Below are positions 47,726 through 61,000 of a stretch of 64,000 nt of DNA, in pieces. Each line of letters starts with the position of its first letter. Positions within the stretch are counted from its first letter, which is position 1. The position numbers were made by a program, and so were the translations under genes. The notes under the pieces were generated by a model. It searched no databases, was not told where the DNA came from, and saw nothing but the letters and a program-made list of their open reading frames with translations. The stretch lies in contig OZ176052.1 of assembly GCA_964247055.1 (NCBI GenBank), forward strand, positions 2,790,001-2,854,000, read 5' to 3'. This stretch comes from Paragordius varius (taxonomy: Eukaryota > Nematomorpha).

Positions 47726-49784
47726 TTTTATTTAACTTGAATAAAGGTTGATTAAATATACCATTTGGACAAAAGCAATCAATTATTTTTGGTAGAATAA
47801 CTAGGTAACAAGGGATAATATTGAGGGGTAAATGCAAATGAAATTTTCGCATTGTTTTAAAATTTCAGTTCTGTTTTTTTATAATGTGAATTATGAATCT
47901 TTATGGTTTATATATAAAATTGACTATTGATGAGTTGTTTTACTTGAAAATCTAAATATAATTAGACATCAGTTTGGCCCAAACATAGGGTAAATAAATA
48001 TATAATCGATGTGAGTTCTCATTTGGTAAATTTAAAGGTGAAACGCTAAAATAATATAAAATTGATTTAAAAACTAAAATACGCTAAACAGAGCTGACTA
48101 TTTTATTTGTGAAGTGTGAATCGAAAGCGAGCGGTGATAGAAATAATTACAGAAGGTAGTGTAGATGGTTAATACTTTAATTTTAATTAGATCAATCATA
48201 ATAACGAAAGCTTATTGGCCATTTTGGTTTTTAATTGGCTTAAACGAGATGTTAATTACATTTCTTTTACTATGCATTCAATTAAAAATATGTAAATAAA
48301 AAAATGAGTAATTTCACATATGGCAACACTTTTAATCAATTAAAAAACAAAAATGACTAATAATAGATCTCGTCACTGTGTTTTATGAAAAAATATTAAA
48401 ATCTTTTTTAAGACATAATTATTTTTTAGAATTTTCGGACAAATTACTATAGACACTTTATGAATTGTCACATAATATTGATAACTGGCTAATAATATTA
48501 TTATTATTATCATGCTCTTCATCAAAGATTTTTACTTTTACCCCTAATTTTATAATAAGAGCGTCTTACCAGTAAAATGAATGAGCTAAAAATACAACAG
48601 CGTATAGCATAAACTATTATTAGTCCATAAAAGAATAAAAAAATGTGTTTTTTAAAAAAGCCTAGTTGTACATACACTTATCCATAATATCTCCTTGTTT
48701 TTAAAAAAAAGTATTTTTATTCTTATATGGACTAATATTGTTTTATGCCATACGCTACTGTATATAACATCTCAGAGTTTTGTGTTCCATTAAGATAATT
48801 AATTATGATTGATAAAAAAATGAGGACAATTGTCACATTGCATTTCACTCCTCTTCTTTATTGTGTGTGTGATTTGGAGAAAAGCATAAGAAATTTCTAG
48901 ATTTTATAAATGTGATAAAATAAATGAAATCATATTTTATTTGCCTAAAAATTATATAAATTAACTTATTGGTGGTAAAAGAAACCAAAAGTAGCGTAAA
49001 TTATAAATTATTGATGGTTTTTTATATGCAACAATTAGGATAATTAATTTTTTAGATTAAGTTAAAAAACTTTTAAAGGTACTCCTAACTCATAAAAAAT
49101 CATTTAGGGACATTTATATTAACTCTTGAAGAACTTTATATAGAACACCTTTATTATTTTATAGTAATTAATTAATTTTTAGTTACAAATCAGGTAGAAA
49201 TACAATTTTATTTGGATTCCAAATGAGGATAAGGGGTCTATTTATTTGTCCATTCATCATTTCTATAATCCTTTTTTTTCACATATCAGATCACACAAAT
49301 TTAATGCAGTTTAGTTTATATAGATCCCTGGAAGTAAAACAAATTCTCGATATGGAAGCAAGCATTTTTATCAATAACAATTTTTACAACATAAAATATA
49401 TAGATAGAGCTAAGTTATTTTAAGCTTCTACACACATTACATTAGAAAAATTATCGATTTTTTTGGTCACAAAATCCATCACATTTCATAAAAAACATTA
49501 TCACAAAGCACAGTTTTATACACTCTTTCTAACCAATAACCTAAAATAGATAGGAGAAAAAAAATAAATTTACAGAGATGCTTTGCACAAAATTACTCTA
49601 AAAATCATTTACATATATTGTAAAAAAACGATTTAAAACTCAAAGTTTAGACCTTATCATAAAACCCGCCGCTCATTTAATCCGTTAATGTCCACACACT
49701 ACGTAATATCCCATTAATTCCATCGTAAATTATCCAAATTCATATGTTTGATTTGATTTATACATTTATATTCCGCTCAAACAA

Positions 49785-49823
<39 letters not shown>

Positions 49824-52057
49824 TATACATTTGATTTTCAATTATTTGCAGATATGTTTTACAAATATAATTCGTTTTAGGATTCGCATGAACAATAAAA
49901 AAACTAGGGTTCTTCCACAATATAATATGAAAGATTAGTTGTATAATTAAATACAACACTTAACCTTACATAATCATCGGTCCAATTTTATGAGGCTTAA
50001 AAACTTATTTTTTTGCAATCTTATACGATATATATTTTTTTCCATTGATCATATATGATTATGAAAAATGCCCTAGACCTCACTGATTATTATGGATAAA
50101 TTGATGCTTGCAATTTAAATGCAAAGATATATTTATACCATTGAATACTTTAGTTTATGTTTATTGAGATCTTCATGGCAGATAAGGGGAAATCTGAATT
50201 GCTGCTGGGCAGGCGTCTAGATCCATCAAGAAAAAGTAGAAATGCAAAATTTTATTAAACGTTTTTATAATATATTCAATTTTAACGTTTTTATAACTTT
50301 TATGACTGAACACAAAAGGATACAGTTGATTGTTTAATAATTTCTATCAAAGTATTAAGGGTGTTCTTGGGACTAAAAACGATTCTTATGGGAATATAGG
50401 GGAATGGGATTGCTATATTATGCGTATATTTTATTAGGTTTTTTAGATTTGCTCTATAATTTTTTGGTTAATGTAAAGATATTTTTAAAGGTAGGTCGAA
50501 CCATATTATTTTGGGCAATATATAATGTTTCAATTTTTTAAAAAAATATCAAATAATAAATTTCACTATGTGCTAACCAAATATGGGGATGTTCACATGT
50601 TAATTTACATATGATACAATCGAAATTTCATATGTTTTTTCCATTATTTTTTGCGCGCATAAAGACTACCGCTTTAGTAATGTGTGTTTAAGAAAAATCT
50701 TGAATATATTTATTTTTTTGAAGATATTATAATAACAAAGTTTTAAGTTATGCATTATTCATAAAAGTCTAAGTTACCAGTAAAAGTGGAAAAGCTATTA
50801 AACAAATGCATCGTCTTAAATCCGTATATTCATTGGAAATTTGGATAAGATTTTCTGAACGCTGCTATTTAAAAATTTTCAGATAACTTGAAGAAATTAT
50901 ATTAAGAGCTATTGTCCCCCATTTGCAAAGTTGTTTATTTAATTGGAGTTTTTTAGTTTAAAAAGCTCTGATTTTTAACCACCAGTGATGGGTAGACGAC
51001 AGGCAAAAAACTCTTAAAAGCGATTTACAACTTCAGTTCTCTTATTTTAAGCCCTTAAATTTCCTTATTTCTTTTTTTGGTTATATTTACTGAAGGGAGG
51101 GGCAAATAGTTATTTATAACTATCAAAATTAATAATGGTGCGAATAAACTGCTTAAAAGGTATTTATATATATGTTACAGAATATAAGCTTTTTCATGCC
51201 ATCAAAAATGTATAATTATCTAAAAATAAAAGCTTAAATCGACAATCAATGTATTGGTGACATTTGCTAAAGCCATTGCCATAATTTATGTCAAATAACC
51301 GTAAGTGATATGAAAATTCATTTCAATTAGTTTTAGGACATAAAAACTCATTAGTTGGTCGAGTGAATAGGTTGCCCAACATGCAGATATGAGTAAATAG
51401 GTTTTAACACTAGATACCTAACTTTAATCAGTGTTTGCCCTGGGCAGGTAATATTAAAGCTTTATCCAATAAAGCTTAGCTTTTACAATTTAAATTTATT
51501 TATTCATAAATTTATACAGATGAGAGGGAGAGAGGAACACATTTTTTGTGACTTATTTTTATACAAGCATATTAGTAATTATAGTTCCTTTTCCATAGCT
51601 TAAAATATTTTATCAACTGAAACGTGAAGCGCTTATTTTATCGAAATCAATATTTTTCTACTAACTTACGTAATATAATACATTTTTTGTTAGTAATATT
51701 AATTCACCATGATAAGACTTATTAGATTTATAAAAGTAAAAGGAAGAACTGATTACATTTTTTCTTTTATTATCAGGTTTTATCTAAAAAATTGAATGTC
51801 ACTTTAAACTAAATCCTACCTCCCATTTTTTTCATTCTTTATATTTATTTATTTATTGAATGTGCCAAGAAAATAAAATATTATTTTCTATATATTTTAA
51901 TAAATCTGAACTTTTATCAAAAACGTTTTATTTATTACCCTATTAAAAATTAATTATCTTGAATAGATTTGTACTTGATATTTAAATTATGTCATTCTAA
52001 TACTTAAAACGTATATCATTTTGTAAAAAAAATATATTTTTATTATTATTATTATAG
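47726..52057. other. Gene-poor interval upstream of SYD-1 exon block
   Basis: A (TA)n tract is at 49786-49820. The first mapped SYD-1 exon has no initiator Met, so at least one 5' exon should lie here or further left. One weak candidate is an open stretch at about 48110-48163 (CESKASGDRNNY) closed by a donor AG|GTAGTG, but it lacks an ATG. Nothing else is recognised. Confidence 0.3.
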
Positions 52058-55000
52058 TTATCAACTAGTTATTTGCGAAAAAATTCATCCCTAAAATCTG
52101 ATGAAAACAATACAAGCAGCACAAATATCAAGCCACTGATAAAACATGGAAGAAATAGTTCCAATTATTGCAATATTACAGCGGGTAATTGCGAAAAACT
52201 AATAAAAGTCAACCAACTTAATCATTATTACAAAAATTGTGACAAATCCAATAATAAAAATAATGTAAATTCTAACAACAATGATGCAAATGAAATTAGA
52301 AATACCAAAAAAGATAAAAATGAGTTCTGCTTTGATGCCTTTTTCTTTAAGGCTCATAAATTTAAACATCGGAGCACCACCAATGTCCTGAAAGGACATG
52401 ATGATAGCCTTTGTATTATCCATAAAAACCACAATAAATGTAAAAATTATGGACATATTTTTTTCTGTCGTCAAAAGAAACAGCTAAATAAAAATAAAAA
52501 TTCTATCGGACTTGCTCGTAATACAAACAATATAGATGCGGACTCTCATTGGTTGACAAATACATGCAATCAAGCTACTCTCTGTGAAAACCAACGTAAA
52601 TTTTATTTATTTAATTGTGTATATAATATAAAAATTATTGATCACGCTAAATATTATGACAATTATTTATAATTTTCTAGATGATTCAAACCTCACAGAT
52701 AATTGCAATCCTGTTCATGGTTACTTTGATGTTAACTCTCATAATTCCACCAAACCAATCATTGAAACAAATTGTGCCAATGTCTCAAACAGCACTGTTA
52801 GACCAAAGAAATTAAGTTTAAAACGGTCGTTAACTGATTCCTGTATTAAACCAAGTTCCTCCCCACCTTTGACTTCAAGTTTTGACGATAGAACTTGTGT
52901 AACATACATTAGTCCATCTTTAGATAATACCGTCAACAATAATCCTACTTATGACCTGTTATATAAACAGGATACGGAATACGGATCTAATAGAAATGAA
53001 CGCGAAACATTTCAAAATAAATCATTATCATTACCCAGGGGTATCAATGCTTCAAAATCCACAAAATCTTTAGGTTTCGGTTTTCTTACCCACATATTAT
53101 CTACATCATCAACAGCCAATTCTCGATCAATTAAGCCTTCGCGTATTCCTCTATCTGCGATTCAAGAAAGTGTTACAGCACATAGTGATTTAAGCCCGGA
53201 GATAGAAAATGCTAATCAAAATTACAATTATCCACAATATGATAAATATGATGATTCCCATGATATAATTGTTAGACCTTACAAACCTTCTCCCACACAA
53301 GATAACATAAATTTTATAAATTACAACAATAATTATTCCATAGAACCCACAGAAGGTGCTTATAATTTAACTAATAACTCTGATTCACATAATGATACAA
53401 TTTTTGAATCATACCTCCCAATCGTAACTTCATTAGGGGAGACAGTTGAAGACAGTTCCAATACCTATCCCCTTTTTGTAGCGCAATCAGATACTTATTT
53501 AATTACAAACGGTTTAGGCATGTCTAAAAGTAATACCGTTAAAAATACTTCACCCGCTGTTAATGTCAATAATAGAATCGCTGGAAAAAGCGACGATATA
53601 TCCCTAATTAGTTATGCACATGGAACCGGAAAAGATGCTTTGTATTCTCAACCCCACTCAGACAAGAAAGGGAGCTCAAGAGATTCTAGCAGCACTCATA
53701 ACAACGATAAAATGTTCACAAAAGTCATACCAGATGTGACAGGACAAAATAATAATAGTGATGTAAAAACGACCATTTTTAACGTGGCACTCAATGTGCC
53801 AGGGACCCTATCTCAGCACATCTTCAAACAAATCCAACGTGCTGACGATGATGCGAGTGTCCAATCATTGTTGGAACGTGTAGAAAAAACGGGTGAAATG
53901 AGTATTAGAAGACTAATGCTCCCAAACTCGAGTCATAATTCAAATGATTTGAACAATGAAAAGGGTCCAAAATATGCAACAACCTCGACATCGACCAAAT
54001 TTGGGACCATATCTACAACTAGCCTTAGCAAATTTATAAATAGCGTTGAGAATAAACCTTCTATGCAGTATAGGAATACGACATCCATAAGTGACATAAC
54101 AGATGGTACAAGTCATAATTATAAATCACCACAACCGGAAAAGAAATTATCCATTACAAATTTATTTTTCAAGAAAAAGCGGAGTCTAAGTTCCAACATG
54201 GACCCAGAAAAAATGGGAGATTACGAATATTTATCGACCAAAAATAAATCTACCCAATCTATCCTCCCAAAAACGCATCCATCATCTTCATCTAACAAAA
54301 GCATTTCACAAAATAATGACACCCAAGATTATCATTATATGATTAATTCAGCGTATGCTTCTTCTTCAAACAATTCCAACACAAAACCAGTAGGACGCAG
54401 CCATTCAGACGTACAAAATCACCCGGTCAATAAAAGTTATGTTCAGGTAATTGAAATTATAAAGCGGCCTGGTCAAACCCTTGGTCTCTACATACGGTAA
54501 AAGAATTTTACATATTGACTTCGGCTATTTTGAATAAATTATTTGTAGGGAACCAATTTTTGCATTTTAACTGCGCGTTAGATGATTTTTTTCCTATAAA
54601 TTTACGTATTTTATACATAAAAATATGGTCACCGATTGATTTTCTTGTGAAAACAAGTTTTTTAAATCATTAAACGGTTAAGCATTGAATAAACAGCTAT
54701 ATTAATATGTTTAATTTAGGGAAGGTGATGGGTTTTCCAAAACTAATGGAGTATATATATCACGTATGGCACAAGGCTCCAGTATTGAACGCAGTAATCT
54801 CCTTAAGATTGGAGATGAAATTTTGAAGGTAAATGGAGTAGATGTCACAAATATGGGTTTAGATGATGTCGTAGTTATCATGTCTATACCTCGACGCTTG
54901 ATTCTAGAAATTAAAACGACGGAAAAGGCAAACAGGGACGATTTGCAGTTCATACCTAATAATAACGTAACGAATCTCCCATCATTTCTACACAATATTA

Positions 55001-58000
55001 ATAGTAATGATAAACAACAAAATCCCTTACAACAATCTCAAACCCAAAGTAAAAAGGACAAGGATGAATTAATGTATGACAGGACAAACAAGTATAAAAA
55101 CAACAGTATTATCCAGCAAAATTACACAAATGGTAATTGCGAATCATCCTATTATTCCAATAAATCCGGCATTATTCCAAGGTGCGCATCTCCTAACATT
55201 GGAACCACAAGTTTCGTTTACGGCGAAGATGACAATGTTAAACTGACGGATCATAACATTAGACAGCAAATGACAAACTTGAATCTCATGAATTCTGAGG
55301 TTTGTTTTTACCATAATTGTTTTTAAACCAGTATAAATTGATGAATTTATATGCTAATTAACATGCACTTATTAATTTATAAATTAAATTGCAATATAAA
55401 ATAATTATTTTTTTAACACTTTGATTCAAATTGCGGTATAATATTCCAGACAATATTTAAGTTGATATTTTTTAAAAATTGCTGAAAGAAATGATCTTAA
55501 TTTATATTATGCTTCTATCCTAATAAAAATTATATAAAAGGCAAAAAAATATGTAAATAAAACATAGTTTTGAGAAAAAAGCTCCATATCAATTACTTCA
55601 AGCTATTTTTATTTTATAACTTTTTTCCGAAATTTCGTTTTATTTTTATTTAAATCACATCTTACATTAAACACTTCAATTCAAATTGGGGTTTCTAAAT
55701 ACCCCAGTTTGAATTAGGATTTTTAAAAAACTACTGGAAACGGTCCCAATTTAAATTTATGCTTCTATCTTAATAAAAATTATATAAATATGCCAAAACA
55801 AATAAAATTATGTTTTGGAAAAAAAGTTCCATGTCAAACTACTTCGACGCCATTTTTATTTTACAAAATTTTTCAAAATATCGTCCTCATTTAACTTTAA
55901 GGGTAAATTAAAGCTAATTTTTTAAAATTACATCTAACATTGATAGAAATAGAAAAAGCGGTTTATTTTGTATTAATTTTCGATTTCACCATTGCATACA
56001 TGTCAGGTTGACTAAATTTCTACCTTTCGGTTTTAGCTTAAAATAAATAATATCAAGTATTTTTGAATAATTTTTTTTATATATTTCGTTTTATTTATGT
56101 TATTGGGTGCAAAAATTTACCATGGTTTTGATTTCTTCCATATTTTTAAAAAATTTAATTTTAAACAGGCCTGGGGTATTTAACTACCCCAATTTGAATC
56201 GAAGGACTAAAATGAATGTGTTGGATCCAAGTGTTAATAGAAAAAGTGGTATATTTTCTATTATTTGTAAATACAGCTAATGAACACATGTCATGATTTT
56301 TACCTTATCTATGTATGTATTGCGTGGTCGACTTTTTGCATTGTTATAAAACTTCTCCATAGATTGCGATTTTTAGTTTTAATGGTGAGTTCTGCCAAGG
56401 TTGCATTGGTTTCTTTTAAAATATTATCCAACCATCTATCCCTCTTTGGCCCCTTTTACGGTACTACTAACTTTGTCCAACATCAAGGACTTTTTCAGTC
56501 AGTTAGATCTCATCATGTGGCCAACGCAGGATAGTTTGGTGCGAAGACACATCGGAATTGATTCATTTAAAATTGTGTTGTTAGTTATTTTGTCCGTCAA
56601 TTTTATTTGCACGAGTTTTCCACATCCAGATAAGTAATATCAGTAAGTATGATCCAGTATTTTTAGATGAATTTTTTATATTTCATTTCATTAATGTTAT
56701 AAAAGTGCATTTTGCCATGGTTTCAATTCATTCCATATTTTTAGTATTAATTAAACAGGCCTTACATAATTGAAATCATATAAAATGTCGATGAAACCAT
56801 AATATATAAAGGGATAATATATTATTAAAAATACAATATATAACTTTATAAAAATTAACTACAGATGGAAGATTACAGATTGTGGCCAAGGTTAACAACA
56901 GCTCAAACTGCAAGTGTTCACTTCCCACCTAGACAATGCATGCCTTCCCACGAAGATTTCGTATACGATTCGGGAGATTTTCTCCTTCAGGATAAGAGCC
57001 GTTCTCAACCTTTTGCTCGGAATGTCAAAACTAATAACGTCTCCACTAGTAATCCAACCTCTTCAAATGATAATTGTGAATATTTGTTTTACAATTCACA
57101 AAAGGGAGGGATTTCTGTCAATAACACAGATACCAATACTAATACTGCAAGAGAAGATTCTGTTATTGACAACACATTGTTAAGGTTATCGTTAAAAGAT
57201 GACGAATCTTATTACTCACTTTCAAGAACCACTACCCCCAGAAATCCCAACATCCACCATCTTTATAGGAGAGATCAGACTCAAAAAGATCAACCTAATG
57301 GATATTTTGTGAAAGATTCTTCTCGAGATGATTCTCAACCTTACATGTATGTGATTAATCAAAAGGTTAAAGGGGTTACAGGGGATCGGTTTGACGAAGC
57401 TCAAAGTATTTATAATGCCAATATTAACACAAGAACTTTAGCAGGTCCCTCTAACATGATGGTTAAACAGGATGGATATTATTGCTATTATGTGCCAGAT
57501 ATCGAAAGTTATCAAAGTAAAAAAGGTGTGAGTACTGAGCAAAGACCCTCCAACATAATCTATGAGAGTTATTCAACACCAAGTAATGCGATGAAAAGGG
57601 ATGATCGCGGAAATATACCGAGACTTGAAAAAATTCAAGAAAATAGTCCATACAACGAAGAAATGATAAGAGTTACTTTAGCCAATCAAGATACCCCTCA
57701 ATCATTTTACACGTTACCAAGGCATGCGGCGCCTCATCGCGAAGCTATGGTGCCAAACACAAGCACAAACGCAGATTATTCCGAAAATTATGGGTGGTTA
57801 AAAATGGATCAATCACAAAAATTGGCACAATACGGGACAGTTTATAAACCTTTAGGAGAATATGCTAGAGGGGACCTACCCTTAGATATAAAAATGAGTA
57901 CAGGTCCATCCTCTAATAATTTAAAGTATATTCGTGCAAATTCACACAAAAATTCGTACGGTCCACAGCACCAAAATATACAACAAAAACCTCTTACTAC

Positions 58001-61000
58001 AATCACAAAAGATAGGCATTTCACGGTAGATGGGGCTGCTAAATCTATTAGAATGAATCAACATATACATGAAGCCGGGTATGTGTCGGATGGAATCCGA
58101 AACACTGATGCTGAAATGCGTTCTAATGGGCAAATCTTTTATTTAAGTAAAAAAGGACCACCTGCCTATGTGGGAGCAACTCATGAATCACAGCACTATG
58201 AAAGCATGTTATCTGGGACACCAATTACATTTTTATCTTCCAACGGGTCCGGTATTAATAGTAAAAACCATATTCATAATCATAATAATAATAACACAGG
58301 CTTATATGAGGAGGATGTTTTTTACACTAAACCATTACATCACGTAGATCCCATTCAACGCGAAAACTCAAGTAGAAACCAATTATCATATCTTACAGTG
58401 TCAGATAGTGAGGCAACGCTTGCAACATATGCCACAGATAAACATATAAGGGATGACAGGGAAGAACATACAACAATTGGTAAAGGACCTGCAAAATATA
58501 TCCTTGTTAAAAATAGGGCTTTGATCGACGATTCTAATAAATCTCTCATTTATCGCCCAATAGTATACCATCAAAATAGCAGCGGTGAGCAAAAACCGTT
58601 TTATATTAGAAAGATTTCAGCTCCCCAACCTAAAACGTCTTCGTTTCAATACGTAGCCATTTCTGGTCGGAAGCCACCACATGATCAACAAATTTTCTAT
58701 TATTCCCCTACTCGAAAAAGATTGTATAGAGCAACCACGTTAGATTCATCTCATATACTTAAACCCATATCAATTGAAAACACCCCTAATCCAAATTTAA
58801 ATAATAAACCATTTACCAATCCTAATAATTATGAATTTTATACTGCAAATCACACCAACAACAATATTAACCATGACAATAAAAATAATCAAATCAATAC
58901 AAACATTAATACAACCTATGAATCTCAGTATCAATCACAATCTCGTAATCTAGACTCCAAAATATATGATAGTTATGTTTATGATTCTTTACCCTTTCAA
59001 AAAGCAATGCCATCTAATTCACTCAACCACTATCCGAATAATAATAAGTTTCATGAGATAAATGGACCTAATAGCGATATTTTACCATTAATTAAGAGAG
59101 AAATGTCGACGACCTTAAACGATCATATTGACACCGATTTGCATTATCAGCAGGGCGGTTATGAAAGTGAACCGTTCTATCAAAGTTCTGTTGCAAGGGA
59201 TAGATTAGGCAGAAAAATACCCAAATATAATCCAACAGCAATGATGACTGAAGTAAAAAATTTTGTTTGCTTCTAGAGTTTCATTAAACATTAGAATATT
59301 TTTTTATAATATTCTATCTTGTTGATATTTTTACCTTATAAATTTTTACTCGTAGATTATGAATACAAACGCAAGGAATACGCCAAATCTTGGTAAAATA
59401 TATCATCTTTGTGCATTATTTAATAAATTTGGACAATTGTTTTGCTCCTTTTTTGACAAAAATTGTAATACATTAGAGCCGTTTAGTTTATTTATTCGAA
59501 ATTCCAGGGGTAAAATATAAGAAATTTCTTTCGTTAAATTTAAATTGGTCGTAACTAATGATATACTGAGAAGAAAGGTAATAAATTTAAGTTATAACTG
59601 TTTTTCTTAGCTTGTAGTTTTGAAAGACAAGAGATGTTAATGCTTGATTTACGCCGCTTTTAATCTAATTTTAAAATCTTCGACCTATATAACAGTTTTG
59701 CGGCTTAAAGTGAGATAAATTAAAGAAGAGTAATATATATACTTTAGGGATGGATGTTAGTAATTTCATGTATGACCGTGACTTTGACCATTAAAATAAC
59801 CAGTAAAAAATTTTTGCACGCATGTTTATCATATGTTTAGAAAATTCCACTTTAAATTTAAAAAATTGTTTATTTATATTTTTTATCAGAATATTTATTT
59901 GTTTGTCATTTAATAATAGTATTACCACTAATTGAATTTTGTTTTTAATTTAAAACTTTAAGATAATTTTGGTAATAGATTGGTTATTTCCATGATTAAA
60001 GGCAATCATATCAGTTAAACCGGTTAATATTTTATGACCGGGCAAAAACACAACCCTAATTAAAATTATTTAATTTACATTGAAAAATCGCTTTTTCATT
60101 ACCGAACTTAAAAATTTCTTCCTTTTTTGATATATTTGCTGTAAAAATTTTTTATTACATAATATAATTTTTTAATATACAGGTCGAAAAGTGCATTATG
60201 AACATGAAGGTATGCATAGATTACATTTTATATTTGTAGCAAAATAAAATATAAAATTTAATATCCAATGGTTGTTATTATACACATAAGATTTGTAAAA
60301 ATTTAGAAATGAGGTTGTCTAGCATATTATAGTTTTCACCAAAATTTAACAATAATGACACCTCTTAATTTTGACAGTTTTAATTGGTGAAAAATAAATT
60401 TTCATTAGACTCAAGGTCATAAATACCGTATATATTGTTGATGCCTAGTAATAAATTTATTATAAACAACAGGTGACTCTCGAACGGCGGAACCATTCTT
60501 AATCAATCAAACTAAATCGTTTGACAATCTTGATCTCATAAATTATGTGGAATGGGATTGGGAAAGTGAAAATGCAAAAGTACTTCAAAACGATGTGGAT
60601 GCAGTTGAAAAAGATAACAGTCAACCACTGCATTTAAATGGTTTAACTGGTTTGATTGATATTCATTTGTGTGCATGTGAACAGCTTGGGATCTCAAATC
60701 TGGCAAATATGCCGTGTCCTTCTGGTATTCTTGAATCAGCGCCCAATAATACGGGAATAGAAAGTGATATACATGAATCATCTCGACAAAATGTAACAAT
60801 TACAAACTCTTGCATTTATATCATACTTGAGGTGGATAAGTGCATTAAGGCACGCACTTGTGCTAAACCCTTACTTATTTATCGTGAACGTTCTAACAAT
60901 CTCTCTAATAACACGGAACCGGGAGATAATACAAATTCATCGAAAACAACAACAGTTCATTTTTCCACTTGTCCTGTGGCATGGGACGAAACATTTTCCC

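Larger units (their letters stand above)
55413..56775 (+). mobile_element. piggyBac-like MITE family 1, interrupted twice, in SYD-1 intron 3
   Basis: It starts TTAACACTTTGATTC at 55413. The family blocks proceed to 'catcttacat', are broken by another copy (55667-56237), resume with 'agaaaaagtggtatattttc', are broken again by a LINE piece (about 56310-56640), and resume with 'aagtaatatcagtaag' to 'aacaggcc' near 56760. A three-layer record of insertions. Confidence 0.7.

Noticed and set aside
49744-49959. Open frames with runs of Tyr-Ile
   Set aside because: They translate the (TA)n microsatellite.
52199-52939. Minus-strand frames under the SYD-1 exons
   Set aside because: Shadows of the plus-strand coding exons, with no splice sites or family resemblance. 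The same holds for the minus-strand frames at 57-59 kb and 60.5 kb.
59253-59276. A possible 24-nt intron (GTAAAA...TTCTAG) at the end of SYD-1 exon 4
   Set aside because: Removing it gives SFIKH and a stop, which would end the protein before C2 and RhoGAP. The donor is probably real but paired with a distant acceptor.
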